Source: Butyrivibrio sp. XPD2006 | GTDB lineage: Bacteria; Bacillota; Clostridia; Lachnospirales; Lachnospiraceae | NCBI RefSeq assembly: GCF_000420865.1 | Contig: NZ_ATVT01000006.1 | Location: 165,180 to 229,179 of the forward strand | Length of the DNA stretch: 64,000 nt | Direction of reading: 5' to 3' | In this document: positions 8,822-17,759 of the stretch, in pieces | How positions within the stretch are numbered: the first letter of the stretch is position 1 | How the letters are laid out: each line of letters begins with the position of its first letter | Translations under genes and position numbers: made by a program | The notes under the pieces: generated by a model | Databases searched by the model: none | Seen by the model: the letters and a program-made list of their open reading frames with translations, nothing else | What the model was told of the DNA's origin: nothing

Positions 8822-9574
8822 AAAATGGTCCCCTACCTCCGTCCCCAGGGACCAAAAAATAAGGTAGACCAGTGCGAGTACCAGGATTACCAGGATGGCG
8901 TAGCCTGCAAGATATCCGGGATTACCCATAAACGATGCAAGCCACATCAGCGGAGTTCCCGGCACCGGCTGGTTTACGAAGAAGTAATTACATCCAAAAT
9001 GTTTATCAAAAAGATAGATCGGTGGTACCACCAGACATAGGAATATTATAACCCAATGGATATGCTTTATTGAAGGTGATATCTCTTTTGCCTGATATAA
9101 AAGAAGCGGATAAAGAACCAGCAGGCCGTGCCAGAGATAGCTGTGAAGATTGATGAAGTTAAGAACGGGATAGTAGATTGTCCAGTCCGCGAAGATAAGC
9201 GCAGCAAGCGACGCCGGCATGATCAGCACTACTGCCACCTCGCCGAAGTACTTTTTCGCCTTGTCCCATGGGAGATACTCGCGCAAAAGAAATACGAATA
9301 TCCCGATACTGCAGACGTGGAGCGGGAGGTAGCCGATGCTAAATCTTCCTACTGACATCAGGAAAAGATCTTTAAGCGCCTCCAGTATCAGCATGAAAAC
9401 CGGGATTATCTTCATCACCCGTCTCTGCGTTCTAAGGCTCTTTTTCCTGATAACAGTCATTGCGGCTATTACAAGTAGCAGCGTTACCCCCACACTTAAT
9501 AGATGGGCTGCTCCAAAAAGAGGATAGCCCATCTCCTGAGGTATGTCATTTTGTTGTTTCCAAAAGTATTCCAT
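8819..9574 (-). CDS. YwaF/TIGR02206-type integral membrane protein
   Basis: This is a 251-residue protein with about seven hydrophobic segments, of the TIGR02206 (YwaF) family. Typical features are the N-terminal GAAHLLSV, the PLHVCSIGIF segment and NFINLHSYLWHGLLVL. Family function is unknown. The last eleven or so residues (WSLGTEVGDHF) are encoded by a REP-like repeat that also supplies the stop codon, so the native C-terminus appears to have been replaced. It starts 14 bases after a diguanylate cyclase gene, in the same transcription unit, with only a weak ribosome site. Confidence 0.85.
   Translation of the reverse strand: MEYFWKQQNDIPQEMGYPLFGAAHLLSVGVTLLLVIAAMTVIRKKSLRTQRRVMKIIPVFMLILEALKDLFLMSVGRFSIGYLPLHVCSIGIFVFLLREYLPWDKAKKYFGEVAVVLIMPASLAALIFADWTIYYPVLNFINLHSYLWHGLLVLYPLLLYQAKEISPSIKHIHWVIIFLCLVVPPIYLFDKHFGCNYFFVNQPVPGTPLMWLASFMGNPGYLAGYAILVILVLALVYLIFWSLGTEVGDHF
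8826..8854 (-). repeat. REP-like 29-bp palindrome (second of a tandem pair, coding)
   Basis: This copy overlaps the 3' end of the YwaF-type gene. It ends in GGGACCA rather than GGGGTCA, which makes the two ends a better inverted repeat than in the other copies. Confidence 0.85.
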
Positions 9575-9588
9575 AGTCTGTTGTCAGT

Positions 9589-11193
9589 TCAGCTCTTCAG
9601 CATGCGCTTGTTCTCATACATCTTTTCATCTGCGCTGTGAAGTATATCGTTATAACTTCTGTCGGAATCCGGAGTTTTGCTCTCAAAGCCCACGGCGATC
9701 GTCACCGGTTCAGAGGGATTGCTGCTGTTATATGCCCGTATTCCTTCTTCCAGTTTAGGGATGAGATTTGAAGTGATGGCACCACTTTCGGGCTTTTTGA
9801 TTATCACGCTGAACTCATCGCCACCTATACGATAGCAGATACCTTCTTTTCCAAATGCTTTCTTTATTATTCTGGCTGCACTTATTATATATCTGTCGCC
9901 TGCCTGATGTCCCTTGGTGTCGTTGACTTCCTTTAAGTTATTCAAGTCCATGGAAACAATGCTGTACTCTTTTTCTTCGGCAAGCTTTTCAAGGTCATGA
10001 TTGAAGGCGGTTCTGTTGGCAAGACCTGTCATGGCGTCGGTATTGGCAAGCTCTTTGTAGTACTCCGCCTTTCTTCCCCTCTCGATATCCTTCAGGGACT
10101 CAACGATATTGTTATAGGCAAGAAGCACTATATAACACAGTATAAGCACACGGCCCCATACATCATTCTGGAGCCTCATTCCGGTCCAGTAATAACCTAT
10201 CTCCAGACCTGTGACTGCGATTAGCACAAGCATTGATGCCGTGTTAAAGACAGCCATTTCATCTCTTTCACTCTTTTTGGTCCTTAGCACATTTATAGCT
10301 GCCGCGAGCACATATACAATGGCTACCCCCCAGGTCAGGTGTGTGATAATGACAGTCTCCTTGAGGTCCATTACCCCTGTCACCGCAAGGCTGATTACCA
10401 CAATAAAGTCCAGGAACGAAAGAAATATAGGAATCCTGTATAAGAACTTATCCTTTTTCCATAAAACCGCATGGATATACATGACATAAGGAATCGGAAT
10501 GAATATCAGGATCAGAAAGGCAAAGACACCGGCCAGTGCACGATTGGTCATCAGAACAACCATTGCGTTGGTTTCTCCGGCAGACCAAAGGCCTATGAGC
10601 AGCGCTGTAAGACCAATATAAGCCATCTTGGATCTGCCCGAATTCACGCGTCTTGTCGCATACGAATACACGATCATTATAAGGCCGAAGAGAATATCCA
10701 GGATGGATATGATAAACACCGGTATCGAGCCAACAATAATCATTGACCTGATATTGTAATAATCCCCGGCCGAATATTCAGGAGCAGCCGGAGGTTTAGT
10801 CCTCTCATAATAAGCTTCAAGCCTTACTGTTACAGGCTTGTTTGCATCAGAAATGCGTACAAAGTGCCATGTAGTTCCGGTTGAGCGAATGAAAATAGAA
10901 CGAGAGCCAACGCACTCGTATATGAGATCATCTCCTGAATAAACCCATACATCATCGGTGACTGCGGTAAAAGAAAGACATCCGCCGGCTTCTACAATCT
11001 CGGAAGCATCCAGCGTGGCGTGATAGACATCATCAGAATCAATTGTCTCACTAACAGGTGATATGGCAACTTCGGTATCCCCGGGAAACATCCGCTCAGG
11101 AATCAGCGCAGCACTTTTAAAAGCATACACCACAACAATGATGCATGCTATAGCCATAAACAGGGTATATATCTGATTTAGACGTTTATCCAT
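9589..11193 (-). CDS. Membrane diguanylate cyclase (7TM-GGDEF)
   Basis: This 534-residue protein has an N-terminal signal anchor (about 12-30), an extracytoplasmic domain (about 35-155), seven closely packed hydrophobic segments (about 165-365) and a C-terminal GGDEF domain. The active site RIGGDEFSVII is intact near residue 455, as is the upstream DLNNLKEVND metal-binding segment. The residues five before GGDEF are not RxxD, so the product-inhibition I-site appears absent. It makes c-di-GMP from GTP. It is 34 bases after another GGDEF gene and is probably co-transcribed with it and with the YwaF-type gene. Confidence 0.92.
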   Translation of the reverse strand: MDKRLNQIYTLFMAIACIIVVVYAFKSAALIPERMFPGDTEVAISPVSETIDSDDVYHATLDASEIVEAGGCLSFTAVTDDVWVYSGDDLIYECVGSRSIFIRSTGTTWHFVRISDANKPVTVRLEAYYERTKPPAAPEYSAGDYYNIRSMIIVGSIPVFIISILDILFGLIMIVYSYATRRVNSGRSKMAYIGLTALLIGLWSAGETNAMVVLMTNRALAGVFAFLILIFIPIPYVMYIHAVLWKKDKFLYRIPIFLSFLDFIVVISLAVTGVMDLKETVIITHLTWGVAIVYVLAAAINVLRTKKSERDEMAVFNTASMLVLIAVTGLEIGYYWTGMRLQNDVWGRVLILCYIVLLAYNNIVESLKDIERGRKAEYYKELANTDAMTGLANRTAFNHDLEKLAEEKEYSIVSMDLNNLKEVNDTKGHQAGDRYIISAARIIKKAFGKEGICYRIGGDEFSVIIKKPESGAITSNLIPKLEEGIRAYNSSNPSEPVTIAVGFESKTPDSDRSYNDILHSADEKMYENKRMLKS

Positions 11194-11227
11194 ATCAACC
11201 TCATTAATTATTATGAGCTGCTATGTC

Positions 11228-12604
11228 TTAGATTCGTGACCTTCTTCGATCCTCGTGAGTCTGGTAGAAGGCTCTTTTATCTGCATACATGGCGTTGTCT
11301 GCCCTGTGGAAAACGTCGGTATAGGTCTTGTCTGTTTCAGGGTCATAGGCTGCGAAACCTACAGAAATAGACATATCTATACCTGCATCCTTGAAAACAG
11401 GCATGATCTTGTTTTTCTTATCAATTATGATTCTTAGTTTTGCGATCAGATCTGACGGATCCTGATTATCAAGAATTGCAACGAACTCATCGCCACCAAT
11501 ACGATAGATCCTGTTTCCGCCAAATACTTCACGGATTTCGTTTGCAGTCTCGATGATAAGCCTGTCACCCTGGTCATGACCCAGATCGTCATTTATCATC
11601 TTCAGCTGATTGATATCAAATACAACAACCGAGAACACAAGGTTCTGGTCGTATCTCATCTTTTCTTCCAGAATCTGCAGATATTCCATGTAGGAAGTTC
11701 TGTTATTCAGTCCCGTCAGTCCGTCTATATAAGCATGTGATCTGATGATCTCTATCTGCTTTGTCAGTCTCATCTGCATGATTACTATCTTTTCTTCAAG
11801 AAGTTTGATGGCGTCATGCATGTCTTTATCAATATCCGCTTCACTGACGTTAAAATACCCGTCGCTGTCATCTGCGACCTCCACCTCATCCATAAGTGTC
11901 TGGATACCGCTCGAAAGATCGTTCATCTTCCTGATCAGGGTAACAAAGAATTTGCTGTACTGACCGGCAATGGCAATTGCAAGAAAAATACTCACAATCA
12001 GGGCCGCAGAAATGAAGATCATAATAATATGGCGCAGCTGCTTAATCTTGTTCTGATACCAGTCTGCGCTGAAGTCAGCAGCCACAATTCCGGCCACATC
12101 TCCGTTTGAATCAAAGACAGGTGAATAAGAACTGTAGAATGTTCCCCATTCATCAGCATATGGCTTTTCATCAACACCGGCTTTACCTTTACTTGCAGCA
12201 TACAGAGCATCCGTATACACGATAGGCGATCCGAACTCACCCGGATCCTCAATAGTAGGATCTACGCCAAAGACAAATTCTTTCTCACTTACCTGAATTA
12301 TGCAATATATGTATTCAAGCTCGATATTGTCCTGAAAGTATGTAAGCGTCTTCATGACATTCTCATACTCAGGAGACCCGTAGTCATCAGCTGTTATCCT
12401 GGCCAGTTCATCACCATTGAGCATCGCTGCTGCCGTATTGGAAATATCAAGCATACGCTCATTGATCTGAGTTCTCATTGCCTTTGCCGCCACGGTACTG
12501 AGAACATATCCAAAGATAACGTTGAAGATTACGAGTCCGATGCAGATGATTATCGTATATCTGGTTGCCCGGTCAAGTTTCTTCATATTCCAAAATAAAA
12601 ACAT
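11228..12604 (-). CDS. Membrane diguanylate cyclase with Cache-like sensor
   Basis: This 458-residue protein has a transmembrane helix near residues 15-40, an extracytoplasmic Cache-like sensor (about 45-185) with the SPVFDSNGDVAGIVAADFS strand typical of such domains, a second transmembrane helix near 190-212, a linker and a C-terminal GGDEF domain. RIGGDEFVAIL is intact; there is no RxxD I-site. The start is uncertain: ATG at 12604 has no clear ribosome site, and ATG at 12586 (MKKLD) lies after GGAAT. It is probably the first gene of a run with the next GGDEF and YwaF-type genes. Confidence 0.9.
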   Translation of the reverse strand: MFLFWNMKKLDRATRYTIIICIGLVIFNVIFGYVLSTVAAKAMRTQINERMLDISNTAAAMLNGDELARITADDYGSPEYENVMKTLTYFQDNIELEYIYCIIQVSEKEFVFGVDPTIEDPGEFGSPIVYTDALYAASKGKAGVDEKPYADEWGTFYSSYSPVFDSNGDVAGIVAADFSADWYQNKIKQLRHIIMIFISAALIVSIFLAIAIAGQYSKFFVTLIRKMNDLSSGIQTLMDEVEVADDSDGYFNVSEADIDKDMHDAIKLLEEKIVIMQMRLTKQIEIIRSHAYIDGLTGLNNRTSYMEYLQILEEKMRYDQNLVFSVVVFDINQLKMINDDLGHDQGDRLIIETANEIREVFGGNRIYRIGGDEFVAILDNQDPSDLIAKLRIIIDKKNKIMPVFKDAGIDMSISVGFAAYDPETDKTYTDVFHRADNAMYADKRAFYQTHEDRRRSRI

Positions 12605-12633
12605 CTGTAATCGTATTTACGTTACTTACTACA

Positions 12634-12639
12634 ATTATA
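12634..12639 (-). promoter_or_regulatory. Extended -10 element upstream of the GGDEF genes
   Basis: TGCTATAAT on the minus strand, the same extended -10 as at 2822-2831, lies about 30 bases before the GGDEF gene. No convincing -35 is present. Confidence 0.5.
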
Positions 12640-12681
12640 GCACTTGTCCTGCGGAAAAGATTTTAAATAACTATAAAAAAA

Positions 12682-12710
12682 TGACCCCTGGGGACGGGGT
12701 CATGGGACCA
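12682..12710 (+). repeat. REP-like 29-bp palindrome, inverted copy
   Basis: Read on the plus strand this copy is TGACCCCTGGGGACGGGGTC then ATGGGACCA, which is the reverse orientation of the others. Its flanking T residues touch the TGA stop codon of the MntP-ZIP gene. Confidence 0.85.
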
Positions 12711-12713
12711 TTT

Positions 12714-14078
12714 TCAGATGAACATCATGAGCATGACAATTGCGAAGCCTGCAGCAAAGGCAAGGGCGCCGCGGTCGTTGTCCTGCTTGAGGGCGATCTG
12801 CGGAATCTCCTCGATGGTGGTATAGACAAGGGCTCCGCCGGAGACCGACATGATATACGGCAGAAGGCCCGGGAATAAAACAACAAGCACTACCGTGATA
12901 ATTCCAAGAAGCGGTATCGGTGCACCGGACACAACTCCCATAAGGAAGGCCTTACCTGTCTTGGTTCCTGCATCTCTAAGCCAAAGTGAAACGTTCAGCG
13001 CTTCCGGAATATTCTGAAGCGCGATTGCCACAGCCAGTACAAATGCGACCGATGACGATATCCATTCAGTCTCCATGAAATGAGCTGCATATATTGCTCC
13101 CAGAGCTATTCCCTCAGGAATATGATGGATCACTTCCTTAAGTACTGCCTTGATCTTAGGGCTTAGCTTACTCTCCGGCCCCTCGGTTATATCTGAGTAA
13201 ACATGCGTGTGAGGTATGAATTTATCAAGAAGGATCTGGAATATCACGCCCACACAAAAGCATATTGTAACAGGTACAATCCCCTTATGTGCACCGGAGC
13301 TGAACCCTTCAACCGCAGGCTCTATCATTCCCCATACTGCTGCCGAGAGCATGATACCTGAACTAAAGCCCACCAGCACAGCTCTCATCTTGTCTGAAAG
13401 CCGGGTCTTCTGAGCATATATGATCAGCGAACCGAGCAGTGTTCCCACAAGCGGGATAAGCATACCGAAAATTGTCTCTGAATCCGAAAGTGTATTAGAG
13501 CTGTCCAGATGTGTTATCAGCGCACGGAAGCCAATGAACAACAGGATAGTTCCTCCCATGATCTCGGATCCGGCTTTGTAGCGATCACCAAAGACACTTC
13601 CTATCTTAACTCCCGCCATTGAAATCAAACATGTGATTACGCCAATGATGATAACCGCGATCACAACATTGATAAGACTTCCGAAATCAATAATCTTAAC
13701 CGGCACAGCGACAAAAGTGATACCGACCGCCAGCGCGTCGATGCTTGTGGCTACAGCCATCATGAACATTGTCTTGACATCAAATCCCGGAGAGACTTCC
13801 TCATCCGGGCCAAGCGCCTCTTTTATCATATTGCCACCGATAAGTGACAGCAGTATAAACGCCACCCACGGCGCAACCATGCTGATAAGCTTAACAAAAT
13901 TGGAGCCTACCAGATACCCTATAAGAGGCATCACTCCCTGAAAGGTTCCAAACCACACGCCGCACAAGAGGTATTCTTTCTTTGTGACCTTGCCGGCTGC
14001 CAGGCCCTTACAGATAGACACCGCGAACGCGTCCATTGCCAAACCTACCGCCAAAAGCAGTACTTCAAATAAGCCCAT
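12714..14078 (-). CDS. MntP manganese exporter fused to a ZIP metal transporter
   Basis: This 454-residue membrane protein contains two complete transporter families. Residues 1 to about 188 are MntP (DUF204): two three-helix halves with the signatures GLAMDAFAVSICKG and VATSIDALAVGITF, the usual full MntP length. Residues from about 205 onward are a ZIP transporter: SSGIMLSAAVWGMIEPA, the helix-4 VIHHIPEGIALG and helix-5 ALQNIPEALNVSL metal-binding motifs, and a final IEEIPQ segment. The reading frame is continuous, with no stop or frameshift at the junction. ATG 14078 follows AGGAGATTGATT. A manganese riboswitch and terminator precede it. The direction and metal of the ZIP half cannot be read from sequence. 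Confidence 0.93.
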   Translation of the reverse strand: MGLFEVLLLAVGLAMDAFAVSICKGLAAGKVTKKEYLLCGVWFGTFQGVMPLIGYLVGSNFVKLISMVAPWVAFILLSLIGGNMIKEALGPDEEVSPGFDVKTMFMMAVATSIDALAVGITFVAVPVKIIDFGSLINVVIAVIIIGVITCLISMAGVKIGSVFGDRYKAGSEIMGGTILLFIGFRALITHLDSSNTLSDSETIFGMLIPLVGTLLGSLIIYAQKTRLSDKMRAVLVGFSSGIMLSAAVWGMIEPAVEGFSSGAHKGIVPVTICFCVGVIFQILLDKFIPHTHVYSDITEGPESKLSPKIKAVLKEVIHHIPEGIALGAIYAAHFMETEWISSSVAFVLAVAIALQNIPEALNVSLWLRDAGTKTGKAFLMGVVSGAPIPLLGIITVVLVVLFPGLLPYIMSVSGGALVYTTIEEIPQIALKQDNDRGALAFAAGFAIVMLMMFI

Positions 14079-14093
14079 AATCAATCTCCTAAA

Positions 14094-14136
14094 ATGAAAA
14101 ATAAAAAGACCAAGTACAGAAAAACTATACTTGGTC
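14094..14136 (-). terminator. Riboswitch expression-platform terminator
   Basis: On the minus strand GACCAAGTA (14136-14128) pairs perfectly with TACTTGGTC (14116-14108) over an 11-base loop and is followed by TTTTTATTTTT. It lies 16 bases before the MntP-ZIP ribosome site and 50 bases after the aptamer, as expected for transcriptional control. Confidence 0.9.
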
Positions 14137-14186
14137 ATCAATTCGAAATATAGACTCCATGCATAGTTCTTCCATCAACAACTATA

Positions 14187-14272
14187 CATGAGTCTCGCAA
14201 TTTAAAACAAGCCAGGCCGGATGGCCAGTATGTTGACTTGCTACGTCTCAAAACGCTTGCTACTCCCTCATG
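14187..14272 (-). promoter_or_regulatory. yybP-ykoY manganese riboswitch aptamer
   Basis: On the minus strand the closing stem CATGAG / CTCATG encloses GGGAGTAGC, then GTCAACATACTGG, a CCGGCC hairpin region and GCGAGACTC. These are the conserved loop blocks of the yybP-ykoY Mn2+ aptamer as I recall them (GGGGAGUAG, AACAUAC and GCAAGACC-type segments). The downstream gene begins with MntP, the classic target. In this class Mn2+ binding favours expression of the exporter. Confidence 0.88.
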
Positions 14273-14310
14273 GGAAATATGAGAAATCTTATCATTAAAT
14301 CGTGATACTG

Positions 14311-15243
14311 TCAATGCTTCACTTCAAGGTCATTGTCGTTTCCCATTTTAAGCTTTCGTGTAAGGATATCAATGTAATCAAGCGTCAATGTCGACGGATG
14401 TATAGCCTTCGGAAGTATATATCCGATTTCCATATAATCATTAACATTTAAAGGCTTGGCTATAATATTCGGACCGTTGAGCTCCTTACTTATTATACCG
14501 CTGCAGATGGTGTAGCCGTTCATACCTATCAGCATGTTGAACAGCGTTGCCCTGTCGCGGACGATTATCTCTTTATCAGAATCCGCGGTACTGAGTATCT
14601 CCTCGGAAAAATAAAACGAATTGTGTGAGCCCTGCTCATAGGACAGGCGGGGATAGGGCTTTAAGTCCTCCAGCGACAGACTCTTTTTCCCTGCAAGCGG
14701 AGATTTCCTTCCGATAAAGACATGAGGCTTAACCCTGGCAAGCGATGTAAATGTCAGGTTATTATCACGCAACGTTTTATTGATGACCGTCTCATTAAAC
14801 TTGTTCAGATAAAGAACTCCTATCTCACTTCTGAGCATGGCGACATCCCGGATTATGTCGTAAGTCTCGGTTTCTCTCATGTGAAATTCATACTTGTCAC
14901 CGCCGGCTTTCCGCAGCAGTTCAACAAAGGCTTCCACCACAAATGAATAGTGCTGGGACGAAACAGAGAACCTGTGCTTACCTGTAACCGTCCCGCTGTA
15001 CCTCTCCTCGATCAGATTGGCCTGCTCCAGAACCTGCCTTGCGTATCCCAGAAATTCTTCACCCTCCCGGGTCAGCTCGATTCCTTTTTTAGATCTGTTG
15101 AAGATAGTTATATTGTATTCCTTTTCAATCTCCTGAATGGAAGCTGTCAGACTGGGCTGTGCGATATAGAGCTTCCTCGCCGCATCGGTGATGTTTCCTG
15201 TATCTGCCACAACCGTGATATATCTAAGCTGTTTAAGAGTCAT
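14311..15243 (-). CDS. LysR-family regulator, divergent to metF
   Basis: This is a 310-residue LysR-type transcription factor. Residues 1-60 are the winged helix-turn-helix (MTLKQLRYITVVADTGNIT, then AARKLYIAQPSLTASIQEIE), and about 90-300 form the effector-binding domain. ATG 15243 follows CCGGAGGAAAAAG. It is divergent from metF across a 161-base gap that contains two ATAGAT-N3-ATCT motifs, so metF is the likely target, in the manner of MetR. Which effector it senses is not visible; homocysteine would be an analogy only. Confidence 0.9.
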   Translation of the reverse strand: MTLKQLRYITVVADTGNITDAARKLYIAQPSLTASIQEIEKEYNITIFNRSKKGIELTREGEEFLGYARQVLEQANLIEERYSGTVTGKHRFSVSSQHYSFVVEAFVELLRKAGGDKYEFHMRETETYDIIRDVAMLRSEIGVLYLNKFNETVINKTLRDNNLTFTSLARVKPHVFIGRKSPLAGKKSLSLEDLKPYPRLSYEQGSHNSFYFSEEILSTADSDKEIIVRDRATLFNMLIGMNGYTICSGIISKELNGPNIIAKPLNVNDYMEIGYILPKAIHPSTLTLDYIDILTRKLKMGNDNDLEVKH

Positions 15244-15263
15244 CTTTTTCCTCCGGAATAGTC

Positions 15264-15310
15264 ATAGATTATATCTGCAATTATACTGCTTATCCATAGA
15301 TAAAATCTAT
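15264..15310. promoter_or_regulatory. Paired LysR-type operators
   Basis: A perfect palindrome ATAGATAAAATCTAT lies at 15296-15310, and a related ATAGATTATATCTGC at 15264-15278, exactly 32 bases apart. Each has the T-N11-A form of LysR boxes. The spacing is about three helical turns, as for a recognition and an activation site of one tetramer. Confidence 0.6.
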
Positions 15311-15404
15311 TATCAAAAGACATCTTTTTATATTTTACCGCTCGCCCGGCCGGCTTTATACTTTCTGAAACAAGAAAAAAGTACGGAAAAGGGAACCGGA
15401 AAAC

Positions 15405-16265
15405 ATGAAGATATCAGAGATTTACAAGAACAAAAAAAGGACTCTTTCCTTCGAGATATTTCCTCCAAAGAAAGATTCCCGGCTTGATAATATAGATGAC
15501 ACCCTGGATGTACTTGCAGAGCTCAGCCCGGATTTCATCAGTGTGACCTTCGGAGCCGGCGGATCCTCCAACTGCAACAGGACCATAGAACTGGCCAAGA
15601 AGATCAAGTACAAATACGGCATCGAGCCCGTGGTCCATCTCACCTGCCTTCACTATGACAGCGCTGAGATTGAAGAATTTGCCCGCGTTCTGAATGCCGA
15701 AGGCATCGAGAATGTCCTGGCCCTCAGAGGCGACAAAAGCGATAAAGTACCTGAGAAGAATGTCTTCAGACACTCCTCCGACCTTATAAACTTCCTGAAA
15801 CCCGGCTATGATTTCTGCTTCCTCGGAGCCTGCTATCCGGAATGCCATCCCGAATCTCCCGACAGGGTCAGTGAACTAAGGCACCTTAAGTATAAAGTCG
15901 ATGCCGGTGCCGAGGCACTTATTTCACAGCTCTTTTTCGACAATGATGCGTTCTTTAATTTCAACGAAGAATGCAAGATCGCAGGTATTGATGTCCCTGT
16001 GATCCCCGGTGTAATGCCGGTCATAAACGCTGCCCAGATCAAGAGAATGATCAGCATGTGCAACGCATCTTTCCCTGAGAGATTCCAAAAGATAATCAGG
16101 CGCTACGAGGATAACAAGGAAGCACTCTTTGACGCAGGTATGTCTTATGCCCTCAGCCAGATAATCGATCTGCTTGTGAGCGATATCCCCGGAATCCATC
16201 TCTACACCATGAATAATCCTGCAGTTGCAAGAAGGATCTGTGAGGGCATAAAGAACATAGTCTGA
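15405..16265 (+). CDS. metF: Methylenetetrahydrofolate reductase
   Basis: This is a 286-residue MetF, the FAD-dependent enzyme that reduces 5,10-methylene-THF to 5-methyl-THF for methionine synthesis. Family motifs are LSFEIFPPK at residues 14-22, the FISVTFGAGGSS block, PVVHLTCLH, NVLALRGD, the substrate loop LGACYPECHPE, LISQLFFDN and VIPGVMPV. The length is normal and the start follows a GGGAAC-type site 12 bases upstream. It is monocistronic and divergent from the LysR gene. The bacterial homologue uses NADH or ferredoxin; which one applies here is not visible. Confidence 0.95.
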   Translation: MKISEIYKNKKRTLSFEIFPPKKDSRLDNIDDTLDVLAELSPDFISVTFGAGGSSNCNRTIELAKKIKYKYGIEPVVHLTCLHYDSAEIEEFARVLNAEGIENVLALRGDKSDKVPEKNVFRHSSDLINFLKPGYDFCFLGACYPECHPESPDRVSELRHLKYKVDAGAEALISQLFFDNDAFFNFNEECKIAGIDVPVIPGVMPVINAAQIKRMISMCNASFPERFQKIIRRYEDNKEALFDAGMSYALSQIIDLLVSDIPGIHLYTMNNPAVARRICEGIKNIV

Positions 16266-16284
16266 CAGTCATTACGATGTCACA

Positions 16285-17755
<1,471 letters not shown>

Positions 17756-17759
<4 letters not shown>

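Noticed and set aside
12714..14078. MntP-ZIP fusion as a sequencing frameshift artefact
   Set aside because: Both domains are complete and in one frame with a plausible linker, and no internal ribosome site precedes the ZIP part; a spurious fusion would need loss of a stop codon, which I cannot see. Kept as a finding.
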